A DNA stretch of 64,000 nt, from positions 1,922,001-1,986,000 of the forward strand of contig NZ_CP035108.1 of NCBI RefSeq assembly GCF_004087915.1. Direction: 5' to 3'. Source of the DNA: Geovibrio thiophilus. GTDB lineage: Bacteria > Chrysiogenota > Deferribacteres > Deferribacterales > Geovibrionaceae. The position numbers were made by a program, and so were the translations under genes. Below, one piece after another: positions 51,306 to 61,124 of the stretch. Each line of letters begins with the position of its first letter. Positions within the stretch are counted from its first letter, which is position 1. A model generated the notes under the pieces. That model did no database searches. It saw nothing but the letters and a program-made list of their open reading frames with translations, and was not told the DNA's origin.

Positions 51306-52611
51306 TTTTCTGTGCCTCCCTTGCTTTCAGGATTTTCATGACTTCACGTTTGGATGTTTTGAATCCGCCCGCGAGGTTGCGTCTGGACGGACAGTCATAC
51401 GAACAGCAGCCGCATTCGATGCAGTTCATCACATGCCAGTCGGCAAGCGCCTCATACATCTCCTTCACGACGAATCTGTCCATAACCGAAGGTATCAGCC
51501 CCATGGGACAGACGTCCACACAGCGCCCGCAGCGTATGCAGCTGCACTGCCTTAAGTCCGGCAGATCCTCACTGCGGAAAACCAGAATGCCGCTGGTTCC
51601 CTTCATCATAGGCACGTCAAGGCTGGAAAGCGCAAATCCCATCATGGGACCGCCCATAACCACCTTGCGGGGGTCGCCCAGAAAGCCGCCGCAGTACTCG
51701 ATAATATCCTTAACAGGTGTACCTATGCGCACAAGGAGGTTCTTGGGCTCCTTAACCGCACCGGTTACTGTTACCACTCTTTCGATAAGGGGTTTTTTAT
51801 TTTCCGCAGCCTCAAACACGGCAAGGCAGGTTCCAACGTTATGCACGATAACGCCCACCTCAAGAGGGAGCATGCCTTCGGGAACCGTCCTGTTGAGACA
51901 GGCTTTTATGAGCTGCTTCTCGCCGCCCTGCGGATATTTAACCTCAAGGGGGATGAGCTCGAATTTATATGCTGAAACGAACTTTCCGAACGCTGCCAGA
52001 GCATCGGGCTTGTTCTCTTCTATGCCTATGATGAGATTCTCTATATTGAGAGCCTTGCGGATAATGTCCGCTCCTTTGATGATCTCTTCCGTTTTCTCAA
52101 GCATAAGCCTGTGATCACAGGTGAGATAAGGCTCGCACTCAGCGCCGTTGAGCAGCAGCGTATCCACCTTTTTGGGCGGGCTGAGCTTCACATTCGTGGG
52201 GAATGTCGCCCCGCCGAGACCGACTATCCCGGCGTTGAGCACTGTTTCCTGAAACTTTGCGGATACATTGACGGGAACAATCCCGCTCTGATCCCCTGCG
52301 GCTTCTATCACTATGCCTGCCGTCTTTCCGGTAACCGGATGAGGCAGATCCTGCAAAGCAACGACTCTGCCCGAAACCGGAGCATGGATATTAGCGCTGA
52401 TAAAGCCAGCTGACTGCCCTATCAGCTCACCTGCCTTCACTTCCTGATTTTTTGCCGCCAGCGCCTTTGCCGGAGCCCCTATGTGCTGTGCGAGCGGAAC
52501 CCCGTACAGCGCACCCTCTTTCACGGGCATAACCTCAATCGGCTTGCCCGACGTCGCACCCTTATTGTAGTCAGGGTGAACGCCTCCTCTGAATCCAAAA
52601 AACGGCATGAG
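51298..52611 (-). CDS. rnfC: Rnf complex subunit RnfC (NADH/ferredoxin-interacting)
   Basis: A 437-residue subunit: the N-terminal GGVHPDYNKG...PL.QHIGAPAKAL barrel-sandwich domain, a Rossmann/NADH-FMN type domain (LLNGAECEPYLTCDHRLM) and two C-terminal [4Fe-4S] motifs, CIRCGRCVDVCP and CIECGCCSYDCP. The start MPFFGFRGG at 52611 follows GGTAGG; the frame is open to 52635 inside the deaminase gene. First gene of the rnf operon, 1 bp after the dCMP deaminase gene. Confidence 0.95.
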   Translation of the reverse strand, partial: LMPFFGFRGGVHPDYNKGATSGKPIEVMPVKEGALYGVPLAQHIGAPAKALAAKNQEVKAGELIGQSAGFISANIHAPVSGRVVALQDLPHPVTGKTAGIVIEAAGDQSGIVPVNVSAKFQETVLNAGIVGLGGATFPTNVKLSPPKKVDTLLLNGAECEPYLTCDHRLMLEKTEEIIKGADIIRKALNIENLIIGIEENKPDALAAFGKFVSAYKFELIPLEVKYPQGGEKQLIKACLNRTVPEGMLPLEVGVIVHNVGTCLAVFEAAENKKPLIERVVTVTGAVKEPKNLLVRIGTPVKDIIEYCGGFLGDPRKVVMGGPMMGFALSSLDVPMMKGTSGILVFRSEDLPDLRQCSCIRCGRCVDVCPMGLIPSVMDRFVVKEMYEALADWHVMNCIECGCCSYDCPSRRNLAGGFKTSKREVMKILKAREAQKNG

Positions 52612-52612
52612 C

Positions 52613-53059
52613 CTACCCTTTATTAAATTGTTCAACTATTATATTAGTTTCCGCCAGAATCTCGTCCGCGAGAGCGTCCTCGTAATAGAGTTCGTAAACT
52701 ATGCGCACTATACCGGCGTTTATGATCATTTTGGTGCAGATGGAGCATGGTTTGGTGTTGCAGTAAAGAGTGGCGCCTTTGATGGGCACGCCGTGGTAAG
52801 CAGCCTGAAGTATCGCGTTCTGTTCGGCATGGAGCCCTCTGCAAAGCTCATGCCTCTGTCCTGAAGGTACGTTTAGTTTCTGCCTCAGACACCCTGTAGC
52901 CTCGCAGTGTGTTACCCCTGCGGGTACTCCGTTATATCCTGTGGCGAGTATATGATTATCCTTAACAAGCAGTGCTCCGACCTGCCTTCTCAGACAAGTG
53001 GAGCGTTGTTTGGCTATATTCGTGATTTCAATGAAGTACTGATCCCAGTTTGGTCTCAA
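52613..53059 (-). CDS. dCMP deaminase (ComEB family)
   Basis: A 148-residue zinc deaminase: HAEQNAI (His ligand plus catalytic Glu) and [11 protein letters not shown] (PCxxC ligands), with [12 protein letters not shown] upstream, as in ComEB/dCMP deaminases. Supplies dUMP for thymidylate synthesis. Follows rpiB at 63 bp on the same strand and leads directly into rnfC, so it may be co-transcribed with the Rnf genes. Confidence 0.92.
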   Translation of the reverse strand: MRPNWDQYFIEITNIAKQRSTCLRRQVGALLVKDNHILATGYNGVPAGVTHCEATGCLRQKLNVPSGQRHELCRGLHAEQNAILQAAYHGVPIKGATLYCNTKPCSICTKMIINAGIVRIVYELYYEDALADEILAETNIIVEQFNKG

Positions 53060-53122
53060 TACCCTACTCCTGTGTAAAGAAAAAGTCTTTTGACAGAACC
53101 TTTCCCCGTTTTTTTGAGCATG

Positions 53123-53617
53123 TTATTTTTCCTCAGATAAATATTTCCGCCATCTTTCAGCAGCAAGAACATCCAGTTTGTCTATGCGTTTCCGGTGTCT
53201 TCCGCCTTCAAAAGGCGTGGTGAGCCATAAATCAACCATGTCCACGGCACGGTCAAACGTAATTATCCTGCCGCCGAGGGCGAGGACGTTTGAGTCATTG
53301 TGCATTCTGGACATTTTTGCCGTGTATGTGTCCCAGCAGAGGGCAGCCCTTATGCCGGGTATTTTGTTTGCCGAAATTGAAATACCTATGCCGGAGCCGC
53401 AGATAACTATGGCGCCGTCCGCTTCGCCGTCGGCAACAGCTATGCCTGCCTTTGCGCCGAAGTCGGGGTAGTCAACGGAGGTTTCGTTATCTGTTCCCAA
53501 ATCTAGAACATCCACCCCGTATTTTGATATGTAATTTTTTAACTGTTCCTTAAGTTCAAACCCGCCGTGGTCACTGGCTATTGCGATTTTCTTAAAGACG
53601 GAAATACGGCTGCACAT
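53123..53617 (-). CDS. rpiB: ribose-5-phosphate isomerase B
   Basis: A 164-residue RpiB/LacAB protein: IAIASDHGGFELKE at the N-terminus, ICGSGIGISISANKIPGIRAALC (catalytic Cys region) and ALGGRIITFDRAVDMVDLWLTTPFEGGRH. Interconverts ribose-5-P and ribulose-5-P. The start ATG at 53617 follows GGGAG; about seven residues precede the usual family start. Confidence 0.93.
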   Translation of the reverse strand: MCSRISVFKKIAIASDHGGFELKEQLKNYISKYGVDVLDLGTDNETSVDYPDFGAKAGIAVADGEADGAIVICGSGIGISISANKIPGIRAALCWDTYTAKMSRMHNDSNVLALGGRIITFDRAVDMVDLWLTTPFEGGRHRKRIDKLDVLAAERWRKYLSEEK

Positions 53618-53717
53618 ATTATCTCCCGAACAAAGGTTCGCTATATTAGCACTTATGTTCTAAAATTCAACTATTTTTGGAATCTATCGTACAAAAATAT
53701 AAATTTATTGTCAGCTA

Positions 53718-54626
53718 TTAATAGTTTCTGGGTATATCAAGCATCTTCTGAATGCAGCGGACACCCTTCTCCCTTATCTCCTCCGGCACTGTGATTACAT
53801 GCTGTTTATGCAGCAGCGCCTCATAAAGGCTTTTCAGCGTGGTCTTCTTCATGTTTTTACAGATAAACCCGTCATAAGCGAAGATAAACTCCTTATCGGG
53901 GTTCTGTTTCTCAAGCAGGTAGCGCACACCCTCTTCCGTGGCTATTATGAAGCGCTTGTTCGTGCTCTCACGGCAGTAGGTGTAAATGCCCGATGTGGAG
54001 CAGACGTGATCGGCAAGATCCACAACAGAAGGCGGGTTCTCCGGATGCGCAACAACGAGCGCATCGGGATATTTCTCCTTAAGCTGCCTGACCTCAAGCT
54101 CTGTGGTTCTGTTATGTATGGGGCACCAGCCCTGCCAGAGGATCATCTTTTTATCAGTAAAGCGAGACACATAGTGACCGAGATTACGATCCGGTACGAA
54201 GATTATCTCATCAGCTTCCACATGCTTAATGACATTAACCGCATTTGCCGATGTACAGCATATGTCGCTCTCCGCCTTGACCTCAGCAGTAGTGTTCACG
54301 TAGCATACCACAGCGGCGTTCGGATGCTGCTTCTTAAATTCGCGAAGCTTATCGGCGGTGATCATGTCCGCCATGGGGCATCCGGCGTTTATCTCCGGCA
54401 GGAGAACAGTTTTCTGCGGGGAAAGCATGTGTGCTGTTTCCGCCATGAAGTGAACTCCGCAGAAAACTATTGTGCTTTTATCGGTCTGTGCCGCCTGTAT
54501 GCTTAAACCGAGAGAATCTCCGGTAATATCTGCGATTTCCTGAATTTCCGCAGGCTGATAGTTGTGAGCGAGAATAACTGCGTCCATTTCTGCTGCTAGA
54601 CGCCTGATTTCAGTTCTATAGTCCAT
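53718..54626 (-). CDS. nadA: quinolinate synthase A
   Basis: A 302-residue NadA. Repeated motifs for the three-fold fold (AHNYQPAEIQEIADITGDSLGLS; CGVHFMAETAHMLSP; PDRNLGHYV) and three conserved Cys ligands for the [4Fe-4S] cluster (in FCGVHFM, TCCTSANA-type ICCTSANAV, and HVCSTSG). It condenses iminoaspartate with DHAP. NadB and NadC are not in the window. Adjacent (no gap) to the YmdB-like gene. Confidence 0.94.
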   Translation of the reverse strand: MDYRTEIRRLAAEMDAVILAHNYQPAEIQEIADITGDSLGLSIQAAQTDKSTIVFCGVHFMAETAHMLSPQKTVLLPEINAGCPMADMITADKLREFKKQHPNAAVVCYVNTTAEVKAESDICCTSANAVNVIKHVEADEIIFVPDRNLGHYVSRFTDKKMILWQGWCPIHNRTTELEVRQLKEKYPDALVVAHPENPPSVVDLADHVCSTSGIYTYCRESTNKRFIIATEEGVRYLLEKQNPDKEFIFAYDGFICKNMKKTTLKSLYEALLHKQHVITVPEEIREKGVRCIQKMLDIPRNY

Positions 54627-55403
54627 TTACTCCCCCGATGTTTCTGATATTTTTGAATAACGGACAATTTTTCCGAGCGAATCATACTCGAAAAACAGGG
54701 CATTAAACACCATTTTACCTGCTTTTTCAACCTCATATTTCCTCGGCACACCGCCCAGAAAGCGCTCTATCGGCGCTTCGGAGCTCATTCCGATAACCGA
54801 GTTAAGCCCGCCGCACATACCGACATCCGTTAAATATAAAGTCCCGTTGGGGAGGATTCTGTCATCATTTGTCTGTACATGAGTGTGGGTTCCGATAACA
54901 GCTCCCGCTCTGCCGTCCACATAGAGCCCGAAGGCGTTCTTTTCACTGGTGGCTTCCGCATGGAAGTCCGTGAGGACGAAGCTTTTGCTTATTTCAGGGT
55001 AGACTGAGTCGAACTTCCTGAAAGGACAGTCGGAAAGGGGCATAAAGACTCTGCCCATTAAATTGAGCAGAGTGAATCTTTCGCCGTTTTTTTCTATGGT
55101 TATGTGTCCTTTGCCGGGTGTTCCCTCGGGATAGTTGGCGGGACGGACGAGACTGCCCAGATGATTGATGAAATTTTCCGATTCCTTCACGTCGAACACA
55201 TGGTTTCCCGTGCTCATGAGATCCACGCCGTAGGAAAGAATGTCCTTGTAAAGCGCCTCGGTGATTCCGAAGCCGTTTGCGGCGTTCTCAACATTTGCGA
55301 TCACAATGTCAAGCCCCAGCTCCTCACGGAGGCGGGGTACGGCGGAGCGAAGCAGGCTTCTGCCTGCTTTGCCCATAATATCGCCTATATGCAGTACTTT
55401 CAT
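54627..55403 (-). CDS. YmdB-family metallophosphoesterase
   Basis: A 258-residue calcineurin-like phosphoesterase (TIGR00282/YmdB group): LHIGDIMGKAGR (DxM/V metal site), IANVENAANGFGITE, TGNHVFDVKE and IGTHTHVQTNDDRILPNGTLYLTDVGMCG. B. subtilis YmdB hydrolyses cAMP-type cyclic nucleotides and affects biofilm switching. It follows rny by 9 bp; the rny-ymdB pairing is conserved in many phyla. Confidence 0.92.
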   Translation of the reverse strand: MKVLHIGDIMGKAGRSLLRSAVPRLREELGLDIVIANVENAANGFGITEALYKDILSYGVDLMSTGNHVFDVKESENFINHLGSLVRPANYPEGTPGKGHITIEKNGERFTLLNLMGRVFMPLSDCPFRKFDSVYPEISKSFVLTDFHAEATSEKNAFGLYVDGRAGAVIGTHTHVQTNDDRILPNGTLYLTDVGMCGGLNSVIGMSSEAPIERFLGGVPRKYEVEKAGKMVFNALFFEYDSLGKIVRYSKISETSGE

Positions 55404-55412
55404 TTACTTTTG

Positions 55413-56972
55413 TTATTTCGCGTATCCAACAGAGCGGGCTTCTCTGATTACGGTAACCCTGATCTGTCCGGGATATGTGAGTTCTTCCTCTATCTTTTTG
55501 GAAATGTCTTTGGAAAGCGTCACGAGCCTTTCATCGGTCACTTTGTCGGGCTCAACGATTATGCGCACTTCTCTTCCCGCCTGAATAGCGTAGCATTTGC
55601 TGACGCCTTCAAATGAGGAGGCGATGGTTTCAAGATTTTCAAGCCTTTTCAGGTATGATTCAAGAACCTCTCTCCTCGCGCCGGGTCTGGATGCGCTCAT
55701 AGCGTCCGCAGCCTGCACAAGAACAGACTCAACGCACTTGAACTCCTCTTCGCCGTGGTGAGAGGCTATGGCGTTAAGCACGCGCCAGTCCTCTTTGTAT
55801 TTCTTCGCCACTTCCAGACCGATTTCGGTGTGTGAGCCTTCACTCTCGTAGTCTATCGCCTTTCCTATGTCATGGAGAAGACCGGCACGTTTGGCTATTT
55901 TCTCGTTCAGTCCGAGTTCGGCTGCCATTGTTCCGCAGATTTTCGCCACTTCGATGGAATGTCCGAGAACGTTCTGTCCGTAGCTGGTTCTGTATTTCAG
56001 CCTGCCGATAAGCCTTGAAATGTCTTTATGAACACCGTGTATGCCGAGATCAAAGAGGGTCTGCTCACCAACCTCAAGAACATGCTTCTCAAGCTCCTCA
56101 CGGCATTTGTCGTGAAGCTCCTCAATTCTCGCCGGATGTATGCGCCCGTCGGTCACGAGCCTTTCAAGGGTCATCTTGGCGATCTCTCTTCTGAAAGGGT
56201 CGTAGGATGAAAGGATAACCGCCTCGGGGGTGTCATCCACAATTATATCAACTCCGGTAACGCTTTCAAACGTACGGATGTTTCTTCCTTCACGTCCGAT
56301 GATTCTTCCCTTCATCTCATCACTGGGGAGGCTGACCACAGAGACTGAAATCTCGCCCACATATTCGGGAGCACATCTCTGGATAGCTGTCGCGATGATG
56401 CTCTGCGCCTTTTTCTCAGCATCCATTTTGGTCTGCTCTTCGATTTCCCTGAGCTCACGCGCAGCATCGATTTTAGCATCCTCAACAAGCTCGGAGATAA
56501 GCATCTGTTTTGCTTCCTCCCTTGTCATAGCGGCTATCTTTTCGATTTCGGCTATCATTCTGTTGCGGATCTCTTCGGCTTCCTCACGGAGCTTATCGAG
56601 AACTTTCTGCTTTTCTTCCGCTTCCTCGTATTTCTTAAGAAGAGCGTCTTCCTTTCTGGTAAGCTGATCAAGCTTGCCGTCTATGGATTCTTCTTTGGTC
56701 ATAAGCCGTTTTTCAAGTGCGGCTATCTCTTTTTTCTTTTCTCTGGAGTCTCTTTCAACTTCCTGTTTACCTTTATAGACATAGTCCTTGGCTTCAAGCT
56801 TTGCTTCCTTGGTTATTTCGTCAGCTTCTTTTCTGGCTCTGCTTAAAATGTCTTCGGCTGTTTTGCTGTTTCTGATATTCTCATTATCATTCTTTCTTTT
56901 CTGATATAAAAGTCCCGCGAATATACCTGTCATAAGGCTCACGAGGACGAGTAACGCATGCAGACTGCTCAT
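55413..56972 (-). CDS. rny: ribonuclease Y
   Basis: A 519-residue protein with an N-terminal transmembrane anchor (residues 2-20), a long charged coiled coil to about 200, a KH domain ([23 protein letters not shown]) and an HD hydrolase domain ([21 protein letters not shown]). It is a membrane-tethered endoribonuclease that initiates mRNA decay. Overlaps the fau gene by 4 bp. Confidence 0.96.
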   Translation of the reverse strand: MSSLHALLVLVSLMTGIFAGLLYQKRKNDNENIRNSKTAEDILSRARKEADEITKEAKLEAKDYVYKGKQEVERDSREKKKEIAALEKRLMTKEESIDGKLDQLTRKEDALLKKYEEAEEKQKVLDKLREEAEEIRNRMIAEIEKIAAMTREEAKQMLISELVEDAKIDAARELREIEEQTKMDAEKKAQSIIATAIQRCAPEYVGEISVSVVSLPSDEMKGRIIGREGRNIRTFESVTGVDIIVDDTPEAVILSSYDPFRREIAKMTLERLVTDGRIHPARIEELHDKCREELEKHVLEVGEQTLFDLGIHGVHKDISRLIGRLKYRTSYGQNVLGHSIEVAKICGTMAAELGLNEKIAKRAGLLHDIGKAIDYESEGSHTEIGLEVAKKYKEDWRVLNAIASHHGEEEFKCVESVLVQAADAMSASRPGARREVLESYLKRLENLETIASSFEGVSKCYAIQAGREVRIIVEPDKVTDERLVTLSKDISKKIEEELTYPGQIRVTVIREARSVGYAK

Positions 56973-57508
56973 CTGCTCCTCCTGTATATGTAATTTTCAG
57001 TTATCAGCGCATCCAAGGGGAAATCATGCTCTTCCCTGTAAACCGTGCCGACAATCTGAAATCCGTAGCCCAGACCGGCTTTGACCGAAAGCGTCAGTCC
57101 GGGCAGTAGTCTGTCGTAGAAGCCGCCTCCGTAGCCAAGCCTGAAAAGCTCGCTGTCAAAAGCCAGTCCGGGCACGGCGACCACGTCAAAATCTGTTCTG
57201 TCATCTATCACAATCGGTTCCTTAACTCCGTAAGAACCCGTCTGTAATCCTCCGTTATAGGGTCCGGTAACCAGTCTGCCCTCTTTCAGTTTCGGCAAAT
57301 AGACTTCCGTTCCTCCGTTCATTAATTGTAGCGCAAGATTTTCCGTTTTCACCTCGTTGTTTATATCTGAGTACAAAAGCACTCTTTTTGCCGATTTATA
57401 CTCGGCAAGGAATTTTTCGCATATCGCGTCCGAAGCCTCAGTGACAAAAGAGCATGGCAGGCTGCCGCGCTTTTCCTTCATCTGCTTCCTGAGAGCGGCT
57501 TTACTCAT
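56969..57508 (-). CDS. fau: 5-formyltetrahydrofolate cyclo-ligase
   Basis: A 179-residue protein: [12 protein letters not shown] at the start, then [15 protein letters not shown]-like substrate region and the ATP motif [13 protein letters not shown]. Converts 5-formyl-THF to 5,10-methenyl-THF. It overlaps rarA by 8 bp. In proteobacteria this gene (ygfA) is the classic partner of 6S RNA and zapA, and both occur just upstream here. Confidence 0.93.
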   Translation of the reverse strand: MSKAALRKQMKEKRGSLPCSFVTEASDAICEKFLAEYKSAKRVLLYSDINNEVKTENLALQLMNGGTEVYLPKLKEGRLVTGPYNGGLQTGSYGVKEPIVIDDRTDFDVVAVPGLAFDSELFRLGYGGGFYDRLLPGLTLSVKAGLGYGFQIVGTVYREEHDFPLDALITENYIYRRSR

Positions 57509-58718
57509 ACTTCTTCACGCCGTCCCAGAGTCTTTTAAGGCGTTCAGAGAACTTCGCCTCAAACCCCTGTTCGGAAGGGATGTAAAAATTAAGCGTTTCC
57601 TCCGCGTAATCCTGCTTTACAAAGCTTCCGTGATCAAAAGGGTAAACATACCCGCTGCCCCCGCTTTTCAGATGGTCAGGCACCTTGGGGTTGTGCGCCT
57701 GAAGGTAATTTTTTACTTTGTGCAGAGCCATATAGCTTCTGTTGCTCTTCGGGCAGGAGGCAAGGTAAGTCACCGCCTGAGCGAAGATTATGTCCCCTTC
57801 GGGTCTGCCCACATTGGTAAACGCCTGATAAGCGGCGTTCGCAAACTCCAGCGCGTCAGGATAGGCGTTGCCTATGTCCTCACTGGCGGAGATGAGCAGC
57901 CTTCTGAAAACAGTTTCCGGAGCCACTCCGCTTTCCATAAGCTTCATGCCCCAGAGGAGAGCCGCATCGGGGTCGCTGCCCCTTATGCTCTTTATCATGG
58001 CGGAAAGCAGATCGTAGTGTTCGTCCGTATCGTAGCTGCCGCCTGTTACATAGTCCTCAATGCCCTGAAGACCGAGAGTAACACTCTCTCCGCTGAAGGT
58101 TCCCTTAATTACCGAGAGCTCCAGCATGTTCAGAAAACGTCTTCCGTCGCCGAGGCTTACACGTTTGAGCCGTGTCATGCTCTCTTCGTCCGCTATGACT
58201 TCGTCAACTCCGTAGCTTTCTTTTATGTATGAAACAGCCTTTTCATAAAGCTGATTCAGAGCATCATCCCCGAGAGGATGAAACTCAAACACAAAACTCC
58301 GTGAGCGGAGCGGCTGAGTGAGATTGAAGTAAGGATTCTCCGTGGAGGCTCCTATGAGCTTCGCATGTCTTCCGTCGATAACTTTCAGCAGGAGATCCTG
58401 CTGGGTTTTGTTAAACCGGTGAAGCTCATCGATGAAGACAATAGCCTCTCTGCCGTAATGCTTCGTGGATTCGATTATGTTCTTTATGTCCGAGGAACCG
58501 GAAGTGGAGGCATGCAGCCTGTAGAAGGGTATAGCAAGGTGTTCTCCTATCAGCTCTGCGGCGGTGGTTTTGCCGCAGCCCGGGGGACCTATCAGGATCA
58601 GTGAGTCGAAGTTTCCCGATTTCACCAGCTTTAAAAAGAGTGCATCCCCTTTGAAAAGATGATCCTGTCCTGCTATATCTTCAAGCCCTTTCGGGCGGAG
58701 TGCTTCCAGTATCCTCAT
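57501..58718 (-). CDS. rarA: replication-associated recombination protein A (AAA+ ATPase)
   Basis: A 405-residue AAA+ ATPase: Walker A IGPPGCGKTTAAELIG, Walker B IVFIDELHRFNK, sensor 1 GASTENP, and the RarA/MgsA-specific C-terminal region MALHKVKNYL with H..HLK. Acts at stalled replication forks. The 6S RNA gene lies immediately upstream and could be co-transcribed with rarA and fau. Confidence 0.95.
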   Translation of the reverse strand: MRILEALRPKGLEDIAGQDHLFKGDALFLKLVKSGNFDSLILIGPPGCGKTTAAELIGEHLAIPFYRLHASTSGSSDIKNIIESTKHYGREAIVFIDELHRFNKTQQDLLLKVIDGRHAKLIGASTENPYFNLTQPLRSRSFVFEFHPLGDDALNQLYEKAVSYIKESYGVDEVIADEESMTRLKRVSLGDGRRFLNMLELSVIKGTFSGESVTLGLQGIEDYVTGGSYDTDEHYDLLSAMIKSIRGSDPDAALLWGMKLMESGVAPETVFRRLLISASEDIGNAYPDALEFANAAYQAFTNVGRPEGDIIFAQAVTYLASCPKSNRSYMALHKVKNYLQAHNPKVPDHLKSGGSGYVYPFDHGSFVKQDYAEETLNFYIPSEQGFEAKFSERLKRLWDGVKKYE

Positions 58719-58726
58719 AAAACCAA

Positions 58727-58897
58727 CCCCCGCATGCGCCGTTTGTGGAAGAAACCTAGTAGCCCTTACAATAAGGGCGGGGGTATCACGGACGCTTCAG
58801 GCTTCCTGCGAGCAGGCATGCACACTGCGCCCAGTATCAACCCCCTGGTTAAAATTGTTGGCTGCAGTTTTCTTCCGTCTTACGAACGCCGCAGGGG
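58727..58897 (-). ncRNA. ssrS: 6S RNA (candidate)
   Basis: This 171-nt gap between zapA and rarA has the 6S plan when read on the minus strand. The 5' arm CCCC...CGTT...GGAAGAAA pairs with the 3' arm TTTCTTCC...AACG...GGGG as a long interrupted closing stem. A large internal region follows, then an inner stem including GGGGGT/ACCCCC and an apical CCTGC-TC-GCAGG hairpin. An AT-rich TATATAAAG, usable as -10, directly precedes the 5' end. The zapA-ssrS-fau neighbourhood is the conserved context of 6S RNA. 6S RNA binds sigma-70 RNA polymerase and restrains transcription in stationary phase. Ends are approximate. Confidence 0.85.
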
Positions 58898-58901
58898 ATC
58901 T

Positions 58902-59177
58902 TTATATATCTATCTCGTTCAGCCGTTCGTTGAGCCTGTCCACTTCCGCTTCGGCTTCGGCCGCAAGCTCCGCAAGCTCAACACTGTCAACGGCGACTTT
59001 TAAACCTGCCATAACAACGGCGCGGTGGGTGTTGACAATCTTGGAGGAATCGTTTGATTCCTGAAACTTGTCCTCCAAAAGCCCTGCCGCTTTTTTAAGA
59101 ACATCTTCGTGTTCCGTTCTCAGGGAATAGTGCCCGCCCGCGACGGTTATGTGAACTTCCTTGCTTTCAGGACTCAT
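58902..59177 (-). CDS. zapA: cell division protein ZapA
   Basis: A 91-residue ZapA: an N-terminal beta region (VHITVAGGHYSLRTEHEDVLKKAAGLLEDKF) and a C-terminal helix/coiled coil (VAVDSVELAELAAEAEAEVDRLNERLNEID). It bundles FtsZ filaments at midcell. The stop codon is 4 bp before the predicted 6S RNA 5' end, so the 6S promoter would lie within zapA. Confidence 0.92.
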   Translation of the reverse strand: MSPESKEVHITVAGGHYSLRTEHEDVLKKAAGLLEDKFQESNDSSKIVNTHRAVVMAGLKVAVDSVELAELAAEAEAEVDRLNERLNEIDI

Positions 59178-59182
59178 TGCTT

Positions 59183-59377
59183 TTACCCTATTCTAGCCAG
59201 TATGTTCTCCACTTTTTCCCTGACCGTTTTCCTTTCCTCAATAAGTGCGGAAACTTCTGTTTCCAGTTCCGAAGCCTTCTTCTTCAGGGCTTCGTTTTCG
59301 TTTTTCAGATTTTCCCTGTCATCTATGAGACGTTCTATCTTACTGCTTAAAATATTCAGTTTCTCAAGTAATTCCAT
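59183..59377 (-). CDS. ZapB-like coiled-coil cell division protein
   Basis: A 64-residue protein that is almost entirely coiled coil (MELLEKLNILSSKIERL...ENEALKKKASELETEV) in heptad register, matching the size and pattern of ZapB-type or TIGR02449-type proteins encoded just upstream of zapA. Probably joins ZapA at the Z-ring. Function inferred from context and shape. Confidence 0.75.
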   Translation of the reverse strand: MELLEKLNILSSKIERLIDDRENLKNENEALKKKASELETEVSALIEERKTVREKVENILARIG

Positions 59378-59604
59378 ATCAAAATTATGTCAGAGAAGCA
59401 TGTGTTTGTCAATCCTCAAGAGATACAGGACAGGTTTATGCAAACCACTTTCACTTTAACGCTTTCAGGCACGGAACACAAACAGTTCTTCTATATTGTT
59501 ATGAGCCTGCCGGAATTATTTCAGGCACATTCCTTCTTTTTATCTGAAACTGCATATTTTCTATGATATATTATCTAAGAAGCATTTACAAAGGTAATTT
59601 TCAC

Positions 59605-59631
59605 TTGATATTTTTTATCCTTTTGTATACT
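59605..59631 (+). promoter_or_regulatory. possible promoter of the EAL/HDOD gene
   Basis: TTGATA (59605-59610) and TATACT (59626-59631) are 15 bp apart, 42 bp before the start codon. The spacer is short. The remainder of the 295-bp gap between the divergent genes holds nothing identifiable. Confidence 0.4.
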
Positions 59632-59672
59632 TCCCTTAATTGAAAGAAGCCTAATCAGCGGAAAAGAGGTTT

Positions 59673-60908
59673 ATGAGCGACAGGATATTTGTCGGAAGAC
59701 AGCCGATACTTGACATTAACGGAAATATATATGCGTACGAAATTCTTTTCCGTAATGCTGAAAAAAATGTGGCGGAGATAGACGATAACCTTTCCGCAAC
59801 TTCCTCTGTGCTGCTGCATTTGCTTCAGAACTTCGGGATCGAAACTCTGCTCGGCTCAAAAAAAGGCTTTATCAATATTGATGAATCTGTCATTGACGAA
59901 GACATAATAGCCCTTCTGCCGGCTGATAAAACCGTTCTGGAAATTCTCGAAACCACCAAAGTAACCGATGATCTCGTAAACAAAATAAAAGGTTACGGCA
60001 AACAAAACTACAGCTTCGCACTGGACGACTTCATATTCACCGAGAGCCATGCGGAAACCTTCCGCCCGCTTTTCGGAGACGTAAGCTTTATCAAGGTCGA
60101 CATACGTTCCGTCTCCAAAATGCAGATAATCAAAAACATGGACTCGCTGAAGGCGATGAATGTACGTCTTTTGGCGGAAAAGGTCGAAAACAGAGACGAA
60201 TTTGAGTTCTGTAAAAAACTGGGATTTGAATATTTCCAAGGTTATTATTTCGCAAAACCGCTCGTGGTTTCGGCAAAAAAAGGGATAGACCCCGCAGTGG
60301 CGGGGGTGATAAGCCTTATAAACATACTCAGGGACGAGGACAGCACAATGGAGTTTATCGCAAGAGAGATGAAAAACTATCCGGCGATAAACCTTAATCT
60401 GCTCAAATTCATAAACTCGTCCTCCTTCTTTCTCAGAGCAGATATAACATCCATAAAACACGCCGCGGCGCTGCTCGGCAGGAACAATCTGTCCAAATGG
60501 CTTACTCTCCTGCTTTACGCCTCAAAGGGCAGCATGGATCCTTGCGAAAACCCCCTTATGCAGACCGCACACGAGCGAGCTTCGACAATGGAAAAAATAG
60601 CCGACAAATCATGCAGGGATCTCAGGGAGAAAGCGTTCCTCACGGGGCTGATGTCGCTTCTGGATGTGATTCTGGAATCGCCGTTTGAAGCATTCCTTGA
60701 CCAGTTCAACGTAAGCACGGATATAAAGGAAGCGGTTCTCGGTTCGGAAAACAGGCTCGGAAAACTGCTGAAACTGGCGATAATGCTTGAACGGAACGAA
60801 ATTGACGAAGCCATGACACTCCTCAGGGAGTTTAACCTGACCCTTGCCGATGCTGCGGAGGTGCGCATGGAAAGCTTCGTTACGAAGGATAAGGGACTGC
60901 TGGGGTAA
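59673..60908 (+). CDS. EAL-like plus HDOD domain signalling protein
   Basis: A 411-residue protein of the YuxH/CdgR type: an N-terminal EAL-like domain (residues 1-200) and a C-terminal HDOD domain (from about 205). The EAL motif itself is degenerate (YEILFR in place of EALLR/EVLLR), the later catalytic positions appear as FINIDESV, LEILE and LDDF, and LAEKVE is present, so phosphodiesterase activity is doubtful. Such proteins act as c-di-GMP-related or stress regulators by protein contacts. It is monocistronic; the PilZ protein at 44.6 kb is another c-di-GMP component. Confidence 0.9.
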   Translation: MSDRIFVGRQPILDINGNIYAYEILFRNAEKNVAEIDDNLSATSSVLLHLLQNFGIETLLGSKKGFINIDESVIDEDIIALLPADKTVLEILETTKVTDDLVNKIKGYGKQNYSFALDDFIFTESHAETFRPLFGDVSFIKVDIRSVSKMQIIKNMDSLKAMNVRLLAEKVENRDEFEFCKKLGFEYFQGYYFAKPLVVSAKKGIDPAVAGVISLINILRDEDSTMEFIAREMKNYPAINLNLLKFINSSSFFLRADITSIKHAAALLGRNNLSKWLTLLLYASKGSMDPCENPLMQTAHERASTMEKIADKSCRDLREKAFLTGLMSLLDVILESPFEAFLDQFNVSTDIKEAVLGSENRLGKLLKLAIMLERNEIDEAMTLLREFNLTLADAAEVRMESFVTKDKGLLG

Positions 60909-60951
60909 GTTTGCAGTTTTGCGCTGAGCCGAAATCAGCAGGCGCCTTCTG

Positions 60952-60991
60952 AAATCCTCCCCTGTCCTCCTTTGCAAAAGGAGGGTATTTT
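60952..60991. repeat. dispersed repeat family 3, copy 2 (partial)
   Basis: AAATCCTCCCCTGTCCTCCT followed by TTGCAAAAGGAGGGTATTTT is the reverse complement, with few differences, of 34609-34648. It includes the CTCCTTT-gca-AAAGGAG hairpin. Only the right half of the 93-bp element is present, 44 bp after the EAL/HDOD stop codon. Confidence 0.75.
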
Positions 60992-61124
60992 GATTTTTTG
61001 GCTGTCATGAACTATTCAAAATTATAACTTCCTATTGTTAGATAAAATGCTTTTCTCAAAATAGTGTTAATATGAATAATTAATGATAAAATCATACAAT
61101 CATAAGTTAACATAAGGTGTACTA

